64,000 nt of DNA from Camillea tinctor (taxonomy: Eukaryota; Ascomycota; Sordariomycetes; Xylariales; Xylariaceae), in NCBI GenBank assembly GCA_022578605.1, contig MU394052.1:620001-684000 (forward strand), read 5' to 3'. This document shows positions 36,063 to 48,240 of this stretch, piece after piece. Below the pieces are notes generated by a model, which was not told where the DNA came from, ran no database searches, and saw only the letters and a list, made by a program, of their open reading frames with translations. Numbering within the stretch: position 1 is the stretch's first letter; the number at the start of each line of letters is the position of its first letter. The translations under genes were made by a program, and so were the position numbers.

Positions 36063-38457
36063 TCAATGAAACTCGGCTTCTACTCTCCCATACCTGACAC
36101 CGTCGACCTTGAGCTCGAAACCGAGCCCCGCGCTGTCGACGATCATCTCGAGGGTGAAGTCAAGGTTGTCGAACTCGACACCGCGGGTCGTCGTGAGCCG
36201 CGTGAACAACGATCGCGGCACCGCACTAAGGTCCGTAGTCAGCGTGCACACGTGCACCAGGTCCCGGCTGTACGCCGCCGGGGGTTCGTCCGCGTCGCTT
36301 GCGATCAGGTCGTCAGTCACTACCAAAGACTGTCCCGGTCGAAAGTTGCGTGTATAGTGAAATGCGATTGGCGACAGTGGTGATATTGCCTCTCCCTGTT
36401 TTTTTTTGTTATTAGTCAGCCATTATATTTGGTTAAGGAGTGGGGGTGAGGGTTGGGAAGAAGCAGGACGGTTAGGATAGGAAGATAAGACCATAGAAGG
36501 GCCCGTATTATATACTCGACTATTATAAAGTAGAAGCATGAGGAGTAAAGGGGCAAGAAGGGAGGTTATTGAATAGCGAGAATGGAAATAAGAAGAGCTT
36601 ACTTTCGCAATGTGCCATTGCATCCTATCACTGACCATCCAGCGCTCCCACAGCGGGCTCCAGTATCGCTCGCTGACGTTGTGCTTCTCCTCGTCATAGA
36701 CTGTCGCGTACGAGGTGCCGTAGTGCATGCGGGCCTTACGGCTAATGACTACATTCCCCTCGAGCCCGCGTAGCACGGCACCCCGCACCACAGCTGTCCA
36801 TGCATATAACGGCTGCATCACCTCTATAGACCCGTTCTCACCCACCGCCCGCGCCATTGCGTGCGTCGGCCGTTCTGAGTAGGGCGGCGGCGCGCCGCTC
36901 GTGAAGTGTCCCCGCAGGCGCTTGTAGAGATACTCGCTTTGGCCGAAACCGCCGACGAGCACGATCCCCGACACGATGCCGCCTTTGCTACGCAGACCGT
37001 CTACCTGCCCCTGCACTAGGTCACAGACCTGCTTGACGACCGGCTCGAATATGTCCTTGATCTCGGCCACCGTAAGGATCATAAAGCCCGAGTCTAGCCG
37101 TGCTTCCTCATCATCAGGCAATCCGGGGAATCTAAAAGTAGTTAGAAACTGTAATGCATTATAGCTGGAGCCCAGGTCGTAGGTAAGAAAGGGGGGCTGG
37201 GTTTGGGCGCGTGCTATGCCGTATTAAAAGGAAAAGGGGATAAGGGGGAAAAGAGCGTACGGGACATTGACTTCTAAATGCTCCTCTTCATTGAAGTTTC
37301 GCTTGACAAATTCTTCAAAGTAGCGAAGACCCATCTGCCATGTCTTTGCTTTCTTCAACTTCATCTCGTCGAACCGACTTTGGCCAAGTCGGCTCCGGAC
37401 ATGTTCCTCGAACCTATAATTCAGGAACGCACTCCCACATAGACCACCAGTGCCTACGGCTGACTCTTCGACTTTTAGGGGCTTGAGTGATAGGATCTTA
37501 TAGGCAATCAAGCTGTTCTCATTGGTCAGTCCTGTCGCTCAGAATCACCTGGGGGGGGGGGGGGGGGGGTAAGTAATGGAAGCACTGACTCTACAGTCCC
37601 ACCACCTGCATCGCACACGATGAAGTTATCCCCAATATTGAGATTGTTTGATTGAATAGCTTTGAGCGTGTAGACGGCAGCGGCTTCAGGCTCGCTAATC
37701 ATCTGGATCTCGGATTGAGAGCCCATGCCGGCTCTCTCGGCGGCCTGCAGTGTCGTGTTCTTGGCCGCATCGGACCACACAGCGGGGCAGGTCAGGACAA
37801 AGTCCACCTTTGTCGAGGCCATGAATGACTCTCCATATCTTCGCGTGAGCGTGTCCATGGTGTGACGGTAAATCTCAGTGAGATAGTCACTGACGGCGTC
37901 CACGACAGTCTTATTGAATGTCTTCAGCTGTGTGGCCGTCTCCTGGGGGCTAACGTAGAAGGGCAGCTTCTGGGAGCGATCGAGGAAGAGCTTGATGCAT
38001 CGTAGCCGTGCCTGCTCAGGCTTGAACTGGAAGCCCCATTTGACGGTAGGCTTGGTGCCGGGAATGGCATCCGCGGGCAAGTCATACGATATCTCGGTCG
38101 GGACCTTGTCCGACGTGATACCGTTCCCTCCTGGCCATGACTTGATGATCTCGATGTCGTCTGGAGTTGAGGTGTATACGGCCGCCACACTGCTCACTCA
38201 TTAGTACGGGTAACGATAACATAGTCCATAAGACGATATCCGATCTCATGTGAAGCAGCGGCTCACCCTGAGAATGTAGTTCCAAAGTCGACACCAACTA
38301 TAAGCCGGTCGTTGATAGGCATGAGCTCCCTAGCAGGCTCGCGCATTGGGCCGTTGATGGCTTCTGTCGACGAGGGCGGGGTGTAATTGGTAAAATAATT
38401 CCTGCTCGCCTGGTTCCTCAGACTCGGAGAAGACCGAATGGGCAAATTGAGGTCCAT
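36063..38457 (-). CDS. Hsp70-like ATPase (HSPA12/actin-fold type), five exons
   Basis: Large fungal family of Hsp70-related ATPases distinct from the canonical chaperones. Exons in transcript order are 38457-38267, 38189-37590, 37512-37261, 37131-36603 and 36395-36063; all junctions keep frame and give 634 residues. Actin-fold nucleotide-binding motifs are intact: phosphate-1 VGVDFGTTFSG (about 54-64), phosphate-2 VCDAGGGTVD (255-264), connecting ISEPEAAAVYTL, and adenosine GIVLVGGFGQS (403-413). After the ATPase domain it has only a short beta-rich C-terminus instead of the full Hsp70 substrate-binding domain, which is typical of this group. The 50-residue N-terminal extension is low complexity. 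Intron 2 (37513-37589) uses a GTCAGT donor and contains a C19 run in the transcript. Members are often rapidly evolving and present in many paralogues; a role in stress or self/non-self processes is speculation. Confidence 0.9.
37551..37569. repeat. G19 homopolymer inside an intron of the Hsp70-like gene
   Basis: Nineteen consecutive G on the + strand, reading as C19 in the pre-mRNA of the Hsp70-like gene, between donor (37589) and acceptor (37513). Such a tract may serve as the polypyrimidine region of the intron but is also prone to length change and sequencing error, so its exact length is uncertain. Confidence 0.85.
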
Positions 38458-40437
38458 GATGCAGTGATATCTCAGCTCATAAACGTGGGCTGCCCCCTCA
38501 TGCTAGCAAAGCCGTGACAAGATTTCCTCGGGTTCTCACGCCCCCGGTGATACCTGGGGCACTTGGTATGGTATTTGCTTACTCCTAGGATCAGCAAAAG
38601 TTGCGATTGAGTTATGAGAAATGAAATGTTGACTCTTTTTCTAATCCTTTTTCTTTTCTATTCGAAGTTGAGCGGGACAGGAGAGCGTAGAATCAATAAT
38701 ATTAATGTAGATTAGAACCGGATTGAAATGACAGAAGTAGAAGTAGCAGGAATGGTAGGGCTGAGTATATATATGTAAGAGAGAAACACTGCCACGGGCG
38801 AAGTAGCAAGTAAGAGAGAAAGGAAGATTTGTAGAGAGATAATTAATCACTTAATAGGTAGTTAGCGGTTAGCGGGGCAAATGATGAATGATGAAAAAGA
38901 GAAAACTCGAAATGACAGAATTCGCAACGACGAATCTAGTATATTCAGACCAAGATAAACACACATCCTGTTTTTTCAATTATATAAATATATATATATA
39001 TATGATATCTTCGTCTTCTCTTCGTTCCTTTTAAAAGGAGAAGAGGAAAAGAGGAGATATAAATATGAGGAACTACAACAGGCTGATCACGGGAACTGGT
39101 TGGGATTGAGGATTGGATTGGGGATTGGATTGGATGGTTACAACTAGATGGGCTGTGGTAGGCTGCTGCATTCTTTTATTCTGTTGCCTGACGGCACAAA
39201 ATCTGCCAGCTGTCAGCCCGACCCCCCTTGGATCTGAATCCTTCAGCCCTTCAGCTGCACCAGTTAAGTAGGTAGTACCAGAGACCCGCCAAATCCAACC
39301 CTACTTTCATACATATTACCCTAGGCAGTGATATAATTTATAACTTTCTCCAGAGGTCATTCGAATGAATTCCACAGTAACAAAAAGAACCACGATAGCT
39401 TCTCCAACTGAGAAGAGGAAGGGAATTACCCCAAACCCCACTCCATATTATCACTACGTACAACAGCTGCCTATGCGGATATAGAAAATATAAAATATGT
39501 ACAGGTCGTCCTGCTTGACATGCTCCCATGGTATAATAATAAAAAACCGAAAAAAAAATAATGGACGAAAAAGAAACAAGATATATAAAAATAAAAATAA
39601 ATAAAAAAAAGGACAAGGATATGAAGGATGTGTATATGTAAGTATGCTTGTGTGTGAATGTGTGTTGACAAGTTTGAAGTCATGTCCGGCAGCCAAACTG
39701 TTCTTGTATATATATTCCCCTCACCCTAACCGGTGACCCAACATGGCGAACTATATGAGAGTAGCGAGCCGTCCGAAAATGTCTAGTCTAGAGTCCCGCC
39801 CCGTTGAATCCCAAATCAAAATTTGATAAAACATATAATGCGCTTTTTTTTCTCTGTACAGTGTTGTGCATGTGAGGATCCGTTCCCCCCCAAAAAATTA
39901 TATATGCCCCGAACAATCTCGTCGAGCAGTCACAACCCCGACTAGGAGCGTGCTTTCGGATGGAACAAAGGCTGTCATGTCAAAAAGCCTTGCGCCCACC
40001 CAAAAGTCTAACAAAAGAAATCACCTCGCCTCGGGGGTCCGTGCCCTTTTACATCCTTGAAATCAAGTCTATACTGGGGTATTTTCGAAGATTTTGAAAA
40101 TGCAGAATCAGCTGGAGCTGACGCTAGCTCAGGTATTGGGGGGTATTGTCATTTCGAGATTGTGGCGTCGCAGAACCGAAGAATGTGGTGCCGAAGAAAA
40201 CTTCAGATCAGTCAACTGAGATTGAGCTGAGATCGAGGAGTATGCTGAAAAAGAAAGAACGAGCGTCGCAAAAAGGGTTTTTAATGCCGTAAAGACGCCT
40301 GAGAAGCCCTTGAAAACGGGGAAAGAAACACGCAGACAAACCCCACCCCTAACGCCATACATGCCATGAGAAAATGATACAAATCGTGCCTACGGCCACG
40401 GAAGAAGTCGAGGTAGCCGAAGCCTACCTTCCGCCAC
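38458..40437. other. Intergenic region
   Basis: About 2 kb between the Hsp70-like start (38457) and the 3' end of the kinase gene (40438), both on the - strand; it therefore holds the Hsp70-like promoter and the kinase 3' UTR. It contains an AT dinucleotide run at about 38988-39003, A-rich stretches at 39535-39610 and T-rich tracts. No gene is seen. Confidence 0.55.
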
Positions 40438-42874
40438 CTAAAATCTGTTACCGGCCGCCCAGATACTAGCAGCGGCTGAGGATGCCCACTCGCTTTCCTC
40501 GTACGGAGGTGTTGGCCATTTGTACTGAGCATCTCGTGCAGCGCTCCGCTTGGGATCCAACGGTGTTGGTGTCAAGGCCTCTTGTCCATCTCCAAAAAGA
40601 ACAGCGTTTCCACTAGCGGAAGGCGACGGCGTCGGGTACGGGTTGGAAAGTCCTATATTGCTAGCAGATTGTCGAAGGTTTGGTTTGCCATCTTTTTCTA
40701 GTCGCTTCATCGCTCTGTGGGTAGAGTTGAGAGCCTCATCTAGCAGCTCATCTTCTTCATCTAACGCATCGCTTTGCACGCCGTGGGTGGCTTGTGCTCT
40801 TCTTGTCCTACTGGAAATGGGTCCAGGCGTACGGGCGGCGCCGATAAGGTTGTCCACGGATCTCGGTTGGTGATGAGGGAGAGAGTGGTGACGCTTCAAA
40901 TGGCTAACGGAGGCGGCGGCGTGGGAAGGAGGAATAGGCGGGTTTGAGGATTCGGCGCTCCGGTTACCCTCTCGTAGGGCTTTGTCTAATGATTCATAGT
41001 TCTCGACCTTTGTAGTAGCACCTTGTTGGTCAATAACCATCGATGATCTATTGCTGGACCAAGGGCCGCACCCAGCCTCCGCTTCAATATCATCATAACC
41101 CGGCGAAACAGGGGTCTGGTGTCGTCCAGAAAATCTTCTCGCTCGTTTGCGTAGGTGCGAAAAAAAGCTCTCCTTATGTCCGCTGGGAGGTGATGCCAAA
41201 CCTGTTCCGTTCAGCGCCCGTTCCGCTTGCTGTCGGTGTATCTCAGCGTAGTGGTTGGTGCTGGAGGCTACCGATAGTTGCCGTCCGATCTTCTTGGATG
41301 TCTTCTCCTCAAGAGGTGCGTGGCGCTGATTTCCATTAGCATATGCATCGTTATATGCTAGTGCACGATTCGATGCTTGGGCAGTTACCGCATCAGATAA
41401 GGGCGAGATAGGCCGGATAGTTGGCAGGATAGGCATGGGAGCCACATTTGATGGTCCATTAGTCCATGTCGTCCGCTTGCTAGCAGCAGGTCGTGGTTTG
41501 GCAACATTGATCTCGTTGACGGTTGCTGGCTGTACAGGTGATGGCCGTGGGGCTGCGGTTTTGTCCTTCACGCTTACCTGGGCGACAGTATTTTCTGTGC
41601 TCTCGGATCGGCCGATTAACGACTTTCTGAACCATGAGGGCTTCGATGCCATCGGGGTAGGCGAACTAGAATCTTTCGTGCGTGAGATATCCGATTGCTT
41701 TCGGCCGAGAATTCTAGAGGCGGATGACTTAGGCCGGAGGGGGTCGACGGCATCGGCGAAATATTCGTGGGCGAGAGCCTGCGTCGACGTCGGTCGGTTC
41801 TTCGGATCCCACATCAAGCACCAAGTGACGAATTGGCTAAGCGAAGACGGCCATTGTGGTGCTTGCAGAATGGTATCCATTGAGTGGGGAGCCATCTTGG
41901 GGAATGAAAAGCCAAGCTTCCCAGCAAGTCTCGTACCCTCTCTCCAGTCTCCGCCGCCCACACGTGCACCCGCCTTGTTATACCAGTTACCCGGGCTACC
42001 CATAATCTCGCAGACCCTCCAGACCTGGTCGACTTCATTGCCTCCGGGAAACAATGGCTTCAACGTCGCCACTTCCACAGCCATAGCGCCAACGGCCCAA
42101 ATATCCACGGGAGCTGAGTATTCACCAGCACGAAGAAGGACCTCGGGGGCACGATACCATCTCGTTGATACGTACGTGGTATATGGCAGTTTCGAGTGCG
42201 TCTCACGCGCCAATCCGAAATCTGCGATCTTAACAGTATACGTGGGGGGTGTTGAGGGTGGTGTCATTAGAGCTGAGTATCGTCGGAATGAGTTACCAGA
42301 GTCTTGGTGGCCTGATGTGGTAACCAAGATGTTCTCGGGTTTGATATCACGGTGAAAGAAATGATGTGCGTGGATGTGTTCTAACCCCTGCATGATCTGG
42401 AACAGTATACTCTTGACGCTGCTGTTATCAAGGCACTTGTGATCACGCGCTTTCATGAGCTGATACAGGTTGCCTTCCATATACTCCATGCAGATATGGA
42501 GCTTCTTGGTGAAAGGGTCGAGAAATATGTCAAGAGCGGGAACCAGGTGAGCATGGGGCGGCAGCGTCTTGAGGAAAACGACTTCCCGCAGCTCAAGACA
42601 GGGGGTGAATGACTCGAAGGTCTTCTTCATCGTTTTAATAGCAACCTAGCAGTCGGGTGATCAGTTGGATATGTTCACATCTCAAGCATGAGATACTTAC
42701 CACAGTTCCACGACGAGCAACATTCGCACCAGCTGTCCTTACTCTTGCCAGCGCAACGCTACCAAAGCTACCATCACCAATCTCTTTCACAACTTCAAAG
42801 CGATCTTCGAGAGCCATCGCGGCAGAGGTCTGGATAGAAGACCCCCGATGGGTCAGATCGTGTGCTACCGTCAT
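40438..42874 (-). CDS. Ime2-type serine/threonine kinase (RCK/MAK group), two exons
   Basis: Homologue of yeast Ime2 and Aspergillus ImeB, CMGC kinases that control meiosis, fruiting-body formation and light-dependent development. Exons are 42874-42701 and 42645-40438 with GTG|GTT joining across a 55-bp intron; 793 residues. Kinase landmarks are all present: glycine loop IGDGSFGSVALARV (32-45), catalytic Lys in VAIKTMKK (K62), HRDIKPEN with Asp158, DFG with Asp200, T-T-Y in the activation loop (214-216), and STRWYRAPEV. The 29-residue Ser/Thr/Pro insert between HRD and DFG and the motif GLEHIHAHHFFHRDIKPEN are typical of fungal Ime2. The ~400-residue C-terminal tail is low complexity and Ser/Pro-rich. 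The start MTVAHDL is chosen because a longer frame begins only at a TTG; a second ATG (MALEDRFE) lies 19 codons in. Confidence 0.93.
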
Positions 42875-45800
42875 ACTGGACGTCTGACGAGAGGACTGCG
42901 CCGATTTTGTGTGTGAATAAAAAGTGAGCTGGGGGGGAGGCGGTAACAATTTGACCGCACTCTTGTTCAGCAACAAGGTCCTCCTATACAAATTCCAGTC
43001 GAGTCGATAGCTCTATCTAAGAGCCATGCAGGTCCGTCGGTGCATTCAGGTCGGTCAAGGTCGTTTGAGTACAGAGGTACACACAGTCAAGCTGGCCGAT
43101 CTAGAAAGGATTGAACACCAAACAGAGGAGATGGGAAAATAGTAACAGATGGGGGACCGGGGACAATGAAGAGAAAAGGGACCCAAGATAATAATAACGA
43201 TAAAAAAGAGCGGGATAGGTAAAGAGCGGATCAAGAGGGTGAATAAAAAAGCAACAGGGGAGTTATGGGGACCAGAATGTCGGGCTGCGGGTCTGGGCTT
43301 GGAGCTGGTAGATTGGCAGAGCTTCTGGAAAATTGGGAATATGACGTCCCTTGCTAGCGCATGAGATGCCTGTCTAGAAAAAGGGAGTGACTGGTTGATC
43401 GACTAAAAAAAAAAATGGTAGGATGAAAATAATAACGAAAGGAGAGGTTGTGTGTAGTACATTCGAATTGGGGGGTGTGTGATAAAACAAAAAAAGGAGC
43501 GGATGGACGATGCCTGAGCTTGTCGTTGGATTATGGTGAATTATGGTATGGGTGTTCCTGATGCTATGTACTGCGGTACGATAATAGTCGCGGACCGTGT
43601 GAACACACCAAGTCGTGGTAGTGTCGCAGACTCAGATAATGGCAGGGAATTCCGTTTTAAGAAAAATAAAAATATAGATATGATGGGAAGAAAGAGTAAA
43701 AAAGAGTAAAATCAACGCTCATAGAAGAAGACCAGGACAAGTCCAATTACGTATGGCTGGTACAAGTCAGCTTCGCGGTTGGGCGCGTATAATTCCCTTT
43801 TCTCCCCTTATAGACCCGTTTGCGAATGGTGAGCGAAAGTGAAATAAGATGACAAGAGACAGAAGGAAAAGCAAAAGGCAAAAATGTGTAAGGAAAGAAA
43901 TTTGACTGGTTGAACTGCTTTGGGGGGAATCAAGAGGCAGAGAGACACAGAGAGAGAGGGAGGGAGAGGGAGATGGAGAGGGAGAGAGGATTGAATGTGA
44001 TGGGTCGGTCGGGTTCGACTGGATGGTCGGGATGGATCGATTAATTGATTGACTGGTTGGTGATGGGTGATGAGAGAAGGGAAAATCAGAGGAAGAACAG
44101 TGGCCGAGGGGCACTTTGACAAGTGCTACCTACTCACACCAGCCTATCTACCCAGAAACTACTTCTTTGGTTCCCCTATTCCCAGCTGAAACAAGTTGGA
44201 ACGAGGCTGTACTGCTAATGTACCGGAAATGTACACAAATTTTAGTTCAGCACACTGACCAGGATTAGGCTAGGGGCCCTCGAGGAACCTTAGTATATAG
44301 CATGAATAAAAAATGCCCGGGGCCAGCATAAAGGGCACCAATCTCGCTAGCTCGTCGCTTTCTCTCTACAGCCAATCTTGCCCAATTTGCCCTTGACTCC
44401 AGGGGTAAGGGTCCCTAACAGGAGCAAAGTGAGAGGGGGGAGAGAGAGAAAAAAGCAAAAGAGAAAAAGAAAAAATTTTGGTGCGTTACAACTTTAGTTT
44501 GATTACATGATTTTTTAATCTTATGTTCCTCTTTTATCTTCCAGGGGTCCAGCTCCTGATATTTCTTACATCAATTAAAGATACTTTAACATTTAAAGAT
44601 GATTGGGAAGCGAAGGATTTTTATTTTCGATTTCATACCTGGGTCTTACCTCATTGCTGGTAAGAACCCAAGAATAACAACAGCCAGAGCTTACAAGCTC
44701 GGGAATCTGTGCGAATGAGATAGGCTGATTGATCGATCTGAGCTATAATGACAAGTGAAACCACTCATTCATCGTTAGGGTAGTTCATTCAGGGTCTAGC
44801 TGACTGGGAATAGCCAGAGAGCGCAAAACTCGATGGTTGTGTAGTTGTAGTCCCTGATGAGGGTGGTGGGGTTAACAAGAATTCCATTAGGTTAGGTGCT
44901 TTCCTTTACACTACATAGTTCTAACCGAGTAGGTAGGTTATGTGTGATACATCGAACTTTACTTAGACGATGCGCTAGTGGATGTAACTTTTTACCTGTA
45001 TTTTTTATATATATAGATGTATTGTACTTACCTACTTACTTTGCTACTAATAGGTAGTCGAGTCAATCTAATCTACAATTAGTAGGTCGGTACTGGAATT
45101 AAGATGAGCTTTTTGCACGACACTGAAATGTAAATACGTAGTACAATACATATATACACTACACGACACTATATAATACATCCACAACATGCCTATCTTT
45201 CTAAAGTAAGGTGGTTAGACTCGTTAATTAGCAGCGTCAGTTCAGGTTACGGGAATAGGGCTGGGTTGGTAAGGTGCATGTGGCACTGTCCGTCATTCTC
45301 GTTCATGTTCATGTTCATGTTCACAAGTGGGCGGTGGATATGATGGCAGTACCCCCAAATTCATCGGGAAAAGCAAAAATGGCCCCCAAAAAAGGATTTC
45401 ATGGATCCCTTTTCTCGTCCTATTTCGTCGTTAAAATTTTTCTCTTCAACTGCAGTGCCATCTACATCAGTAAGTCTCCTATGTACATACGCACATATAG
45501 CGTCCGCATTATGCAGTAAGCATGCAAGCAATGGTGAGGTGAGAGCTTATCAGTCGTTTAGAACGCGGCATTGGTATTAGTGAAAATGCAAGCGGAAAGA
45601 GAATCCAATAATAACTGCCCGACTAGACTTGATCAGTTCTACCACTACGGCAGCTTAAGACACAAAGGGGAGAAAAGAGGAAACAGGGATTGCCCAGTTA
45701 GGAAACAAAACGACGCGTGGAGGGGATAGTCACCCTCCTTGGATCAATGCCAACGCACAGGTCACTATTCTTCCAATGCAAACCAACTCGATCCAAACAA

Positions 45801-46217
45801 TATGGGGTATCGCGTATCCATGGTGTCTCCGCCTTGACGAATGACCGTTTGGCGGCTTGTCGGGGCACGACAAGCGATAGGATAGTGTTGGTGTAGTCGA
45901 ATTGAAAATCCGCACCGAAGAGATGTTTCTCGGGATTGTCATCCCACCTCTCACGACAATCAACTCACCAATACGACTCGCGCGTTGTGTTGAGAAGGTT
46001 TTCTTGTTTATGTTTATGTTTACGTTTATAGTGTAGTATCTCTTATGCTTTGCTTGCCTTAGGCACTCCAACCAGCCACGGCACTTACTCGTAGCAAACC
46101 CCTTTCAAGAGCTGCAAACCTGCAGACTTGCAGACCTGCAGACCTCCCTAGGTTATGCATCTTGACGATCATGGATGGATATGTTGGTATGCACAAGTCC
46201 AGTGAAAGGGACACCAA
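42875..46217. other. Intergenic region: kinase leader and left flank of the transposon
   Basis: No supported gene. From 42875 to about 44100 the - strand is pyrimidine-rich (GAGAGAGGGAGGGAGAGGGAG-like on the + strand at 43936-43990), which suggests a long leader for the Ime2-type kinase, as in other fungal meiotic regulators. 45301-45322 is a (GTTCAT)-type hexamer repeat, and 46109-46146 is an irregular CTGCAGAC-type repeat. Base composition drops sharply to AT at about 46260 where the transposon starts. Confidence 0.5.
46215..46217. other. 3-bp target site duplication, left copy (CAA)
   Basis: CAA at 46215-46217 directly precedes the left terminal inverted repeat and is matched by CAA at 49957-49959 directly after the right one. 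A 3-bp duplication fits PIF/Harbinger transposition. Three bases can match by chance, so it is supportive only together with the terminal repeats and the transposase. Confidence 0.6.
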
Positions 46218-46232
46218 GGGCGTGTCCTTTTG
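46218..46232 (+). repeat. Left terminal inverted repeat of the Harbinger element
   Basis: GGGCGTGTCCTTTTG; it matches the reverse complement of 49942-49956 (GGGGGTGTCCTTTTG) at 14 of 15 positions. Similarity continues weakly inward (a TTAGCA/TTAAGCA word, then AAGCTGCTTT against AAGCTGCTTA some 40-60 bp in). The outer flank also contains AAAGGGACACC in inverse orientation, which resembles a right end of the same repeat. Confidence 0.8.
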
Positions 46233-47141
46233 CGTTAAGCAGGCTTATGCTTAAGTCTATGTCATCTTAGTAAAAAAGCTGCTTTACATAGCAATCGCTT
46301 TTACTAGCTATGCCACTAACCTAAATTGTTTACTTAAACATTTAACTTTTAATACTACTTTTAACTTTATAATGTTAAATTAATTGCTAACTTTTTTACG
46401 TTATTAAAGCCCGTACTTATTAATGAATTTTACGATGTAGTTTTAATATTTTAGCGTATATATAGCTTAATTTTGCGTATAAACTTATATATAAACTAGT
46501 TAATTAAATTAGTTAATAAATAACCTTTATAACTACTATAATTACTACTTTATTGCAAGTATTTTATTAATTTGTAATATTTATTTTTTATTATAAAAGT
46601 TGTTTAAAATTTACAAATCTTTTTTAATAGCTAAATGCTAACGTAACTACTTAACTAACTATTTAGCAAATCACTTATATAGCTACTTAGCTAAGCTTTT
46701 ACTTCTTTTTGCTTATAACTATTTAAAAGTTAAATTTTTGCTTTTAAAACCGCGTTATTAAAAAGTGCTAAAAAGCAAATTAATAATAAGCTTTTAACCA
46801 CGTTTAAAGAGTTAAAAAAAAAAGCATTTATTAACATTAAAAATATGTTAATACGTTATTTTAAAGTCGACATTAGCTAAAAACAGGTTAAAAATAAGTA
46901 TAACTATATTAAAAAAATAATATAAGCTTAATATACTTTATTAACCGTTAATAGCTTAAGTTAAAATAAAAAAAAAAAAACCATTTTTAAAAACTTTATT
47001 GTTATAAATACTTATATAATAAGCTATTTAAAAGCTAATAAATTTAAAAATAAATATATCGAAAATTAAGAACTTTATAAAGAGATTTAAGTAGCTAACT
47101 TTTAAGCTATAGGCTTTAAAGCTTAAGGTCTTTATTTTAAA

Positions 47142-47747
47142 GGGCCTGCCGCCGCTTCCGTATCTACTTTAAAAAAAAATAAATTCGATTTATTTAATTT
47201 TAAATTTTTTAATGTAAAAAAGCTTTTTGCAAAATTTAACTGTAAATAAAAGCAGTTTTGCAAAAAAACCGCTTTATCGTTTAAATAACAAAATTTACGC
47301 AAATTAAAAAGCAAAATAATCCGTAAAAACCTCGATAACGTAGCAGTAGTGCTAATATATAATAAAAATAAAATTAACTACAAAAAAGCCGTTAAAAAGC
47401 TAAATAAATACTATTTTAAAAAGATTAATAAAAAAGCTTACAATAAAGTTATTAATTTATAAGTAAAAAAGCCTAAATAGGCCTATACGTGGTTAGCAAT
47501 AAATAATTATGCTTAATATAAATAGCTTACAAAATTTAATAATAATATTAGCTAAATAAGTTATATAAAAGGTTTTATAACGATTTAAAAAGTAATTTTA
47601 CAAGTAAATAACGAAATAAAGCAACGGCTTGCTAATAAGTACTAAAATAATAATATTAAATTTAGTAAAAATAAAAGTATTAATAAGCTTTAAAGTTTAA
47701 AAAGTATTGTTTTTATTTTTAATTATTTAAGCTATAAAATTAAATAA
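47142..47747 (+). pseudogene. Decayed second open reading frame of the transposon
   Basis: A 202-codon stretch that I read as former coding sequence on the + strand. It has about ten internal stops, all TAA or TAG, and a Lys/Asn-rich composition as expected when Glu and Asp codons (GAA, GAC, GAT) mutate to AAA, AAC and AAT. Parts still look protein-like, for example GPAAASVST, RKNLDNVAVVLIYNK and YTWLAINNYA. It runs towards the transposase (convergent). I cannot name the family. It could be the auxiliary DNA-binding protein of the Harbinger element, or a chance frame in AT-rich DNA. Confidence 0.45.
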
Positions 47748-48240
47748 ATTAAATTGCAATAATAAAAGGTCGATTTTATTAATCTTACTATATTTAATAT
47801 CGCTTTTTTAAACTACTATTAAAAATTTAATTGTTATTTATTTTTTTTAAAATTAAAATATGTAATAAATTAAGTATATAGCAATACGTATATAAATTTT
47901 TATAAACTTTTTTCTATATCGTAAATATTAAAAAAAATGCAAATATATATATGTTTTAATATATAAACTACAAATATAAATGCAATTAAGTTAACTATAA
48001 TAATAATAGTTTACAAATCATTTTGCAAATCATTTTGCAAATTAAAAAATTCAATACTAACCACAACGCTAATTATACTAGCTAATTTACGTTATTTTAG
48101 CTTTAAATTTATTATATTTATATATTTACTTATATATACTTTTTTTATACTACATACTTTACATATGCTTTTTACATTACAATAACTTTTTAGTTTTTTA
48201 TAATAAATATTAATAAATCTATTTTACTTTTTTTTTTTAA

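Noticed and set aside
41435..42355. 306-codon + strand frame
   Set aside because: Antisense of the Ime2-type kinase; the kinase motifs in the other strand explain the open frame.
42635..42991. Longer N-terminus of the Ime2-type kinase
   Set aside because: The in-frame extension begins at TTG, not ATG, and its sequence is not kinase-like; the ATG at 42872-42874 is preferred.
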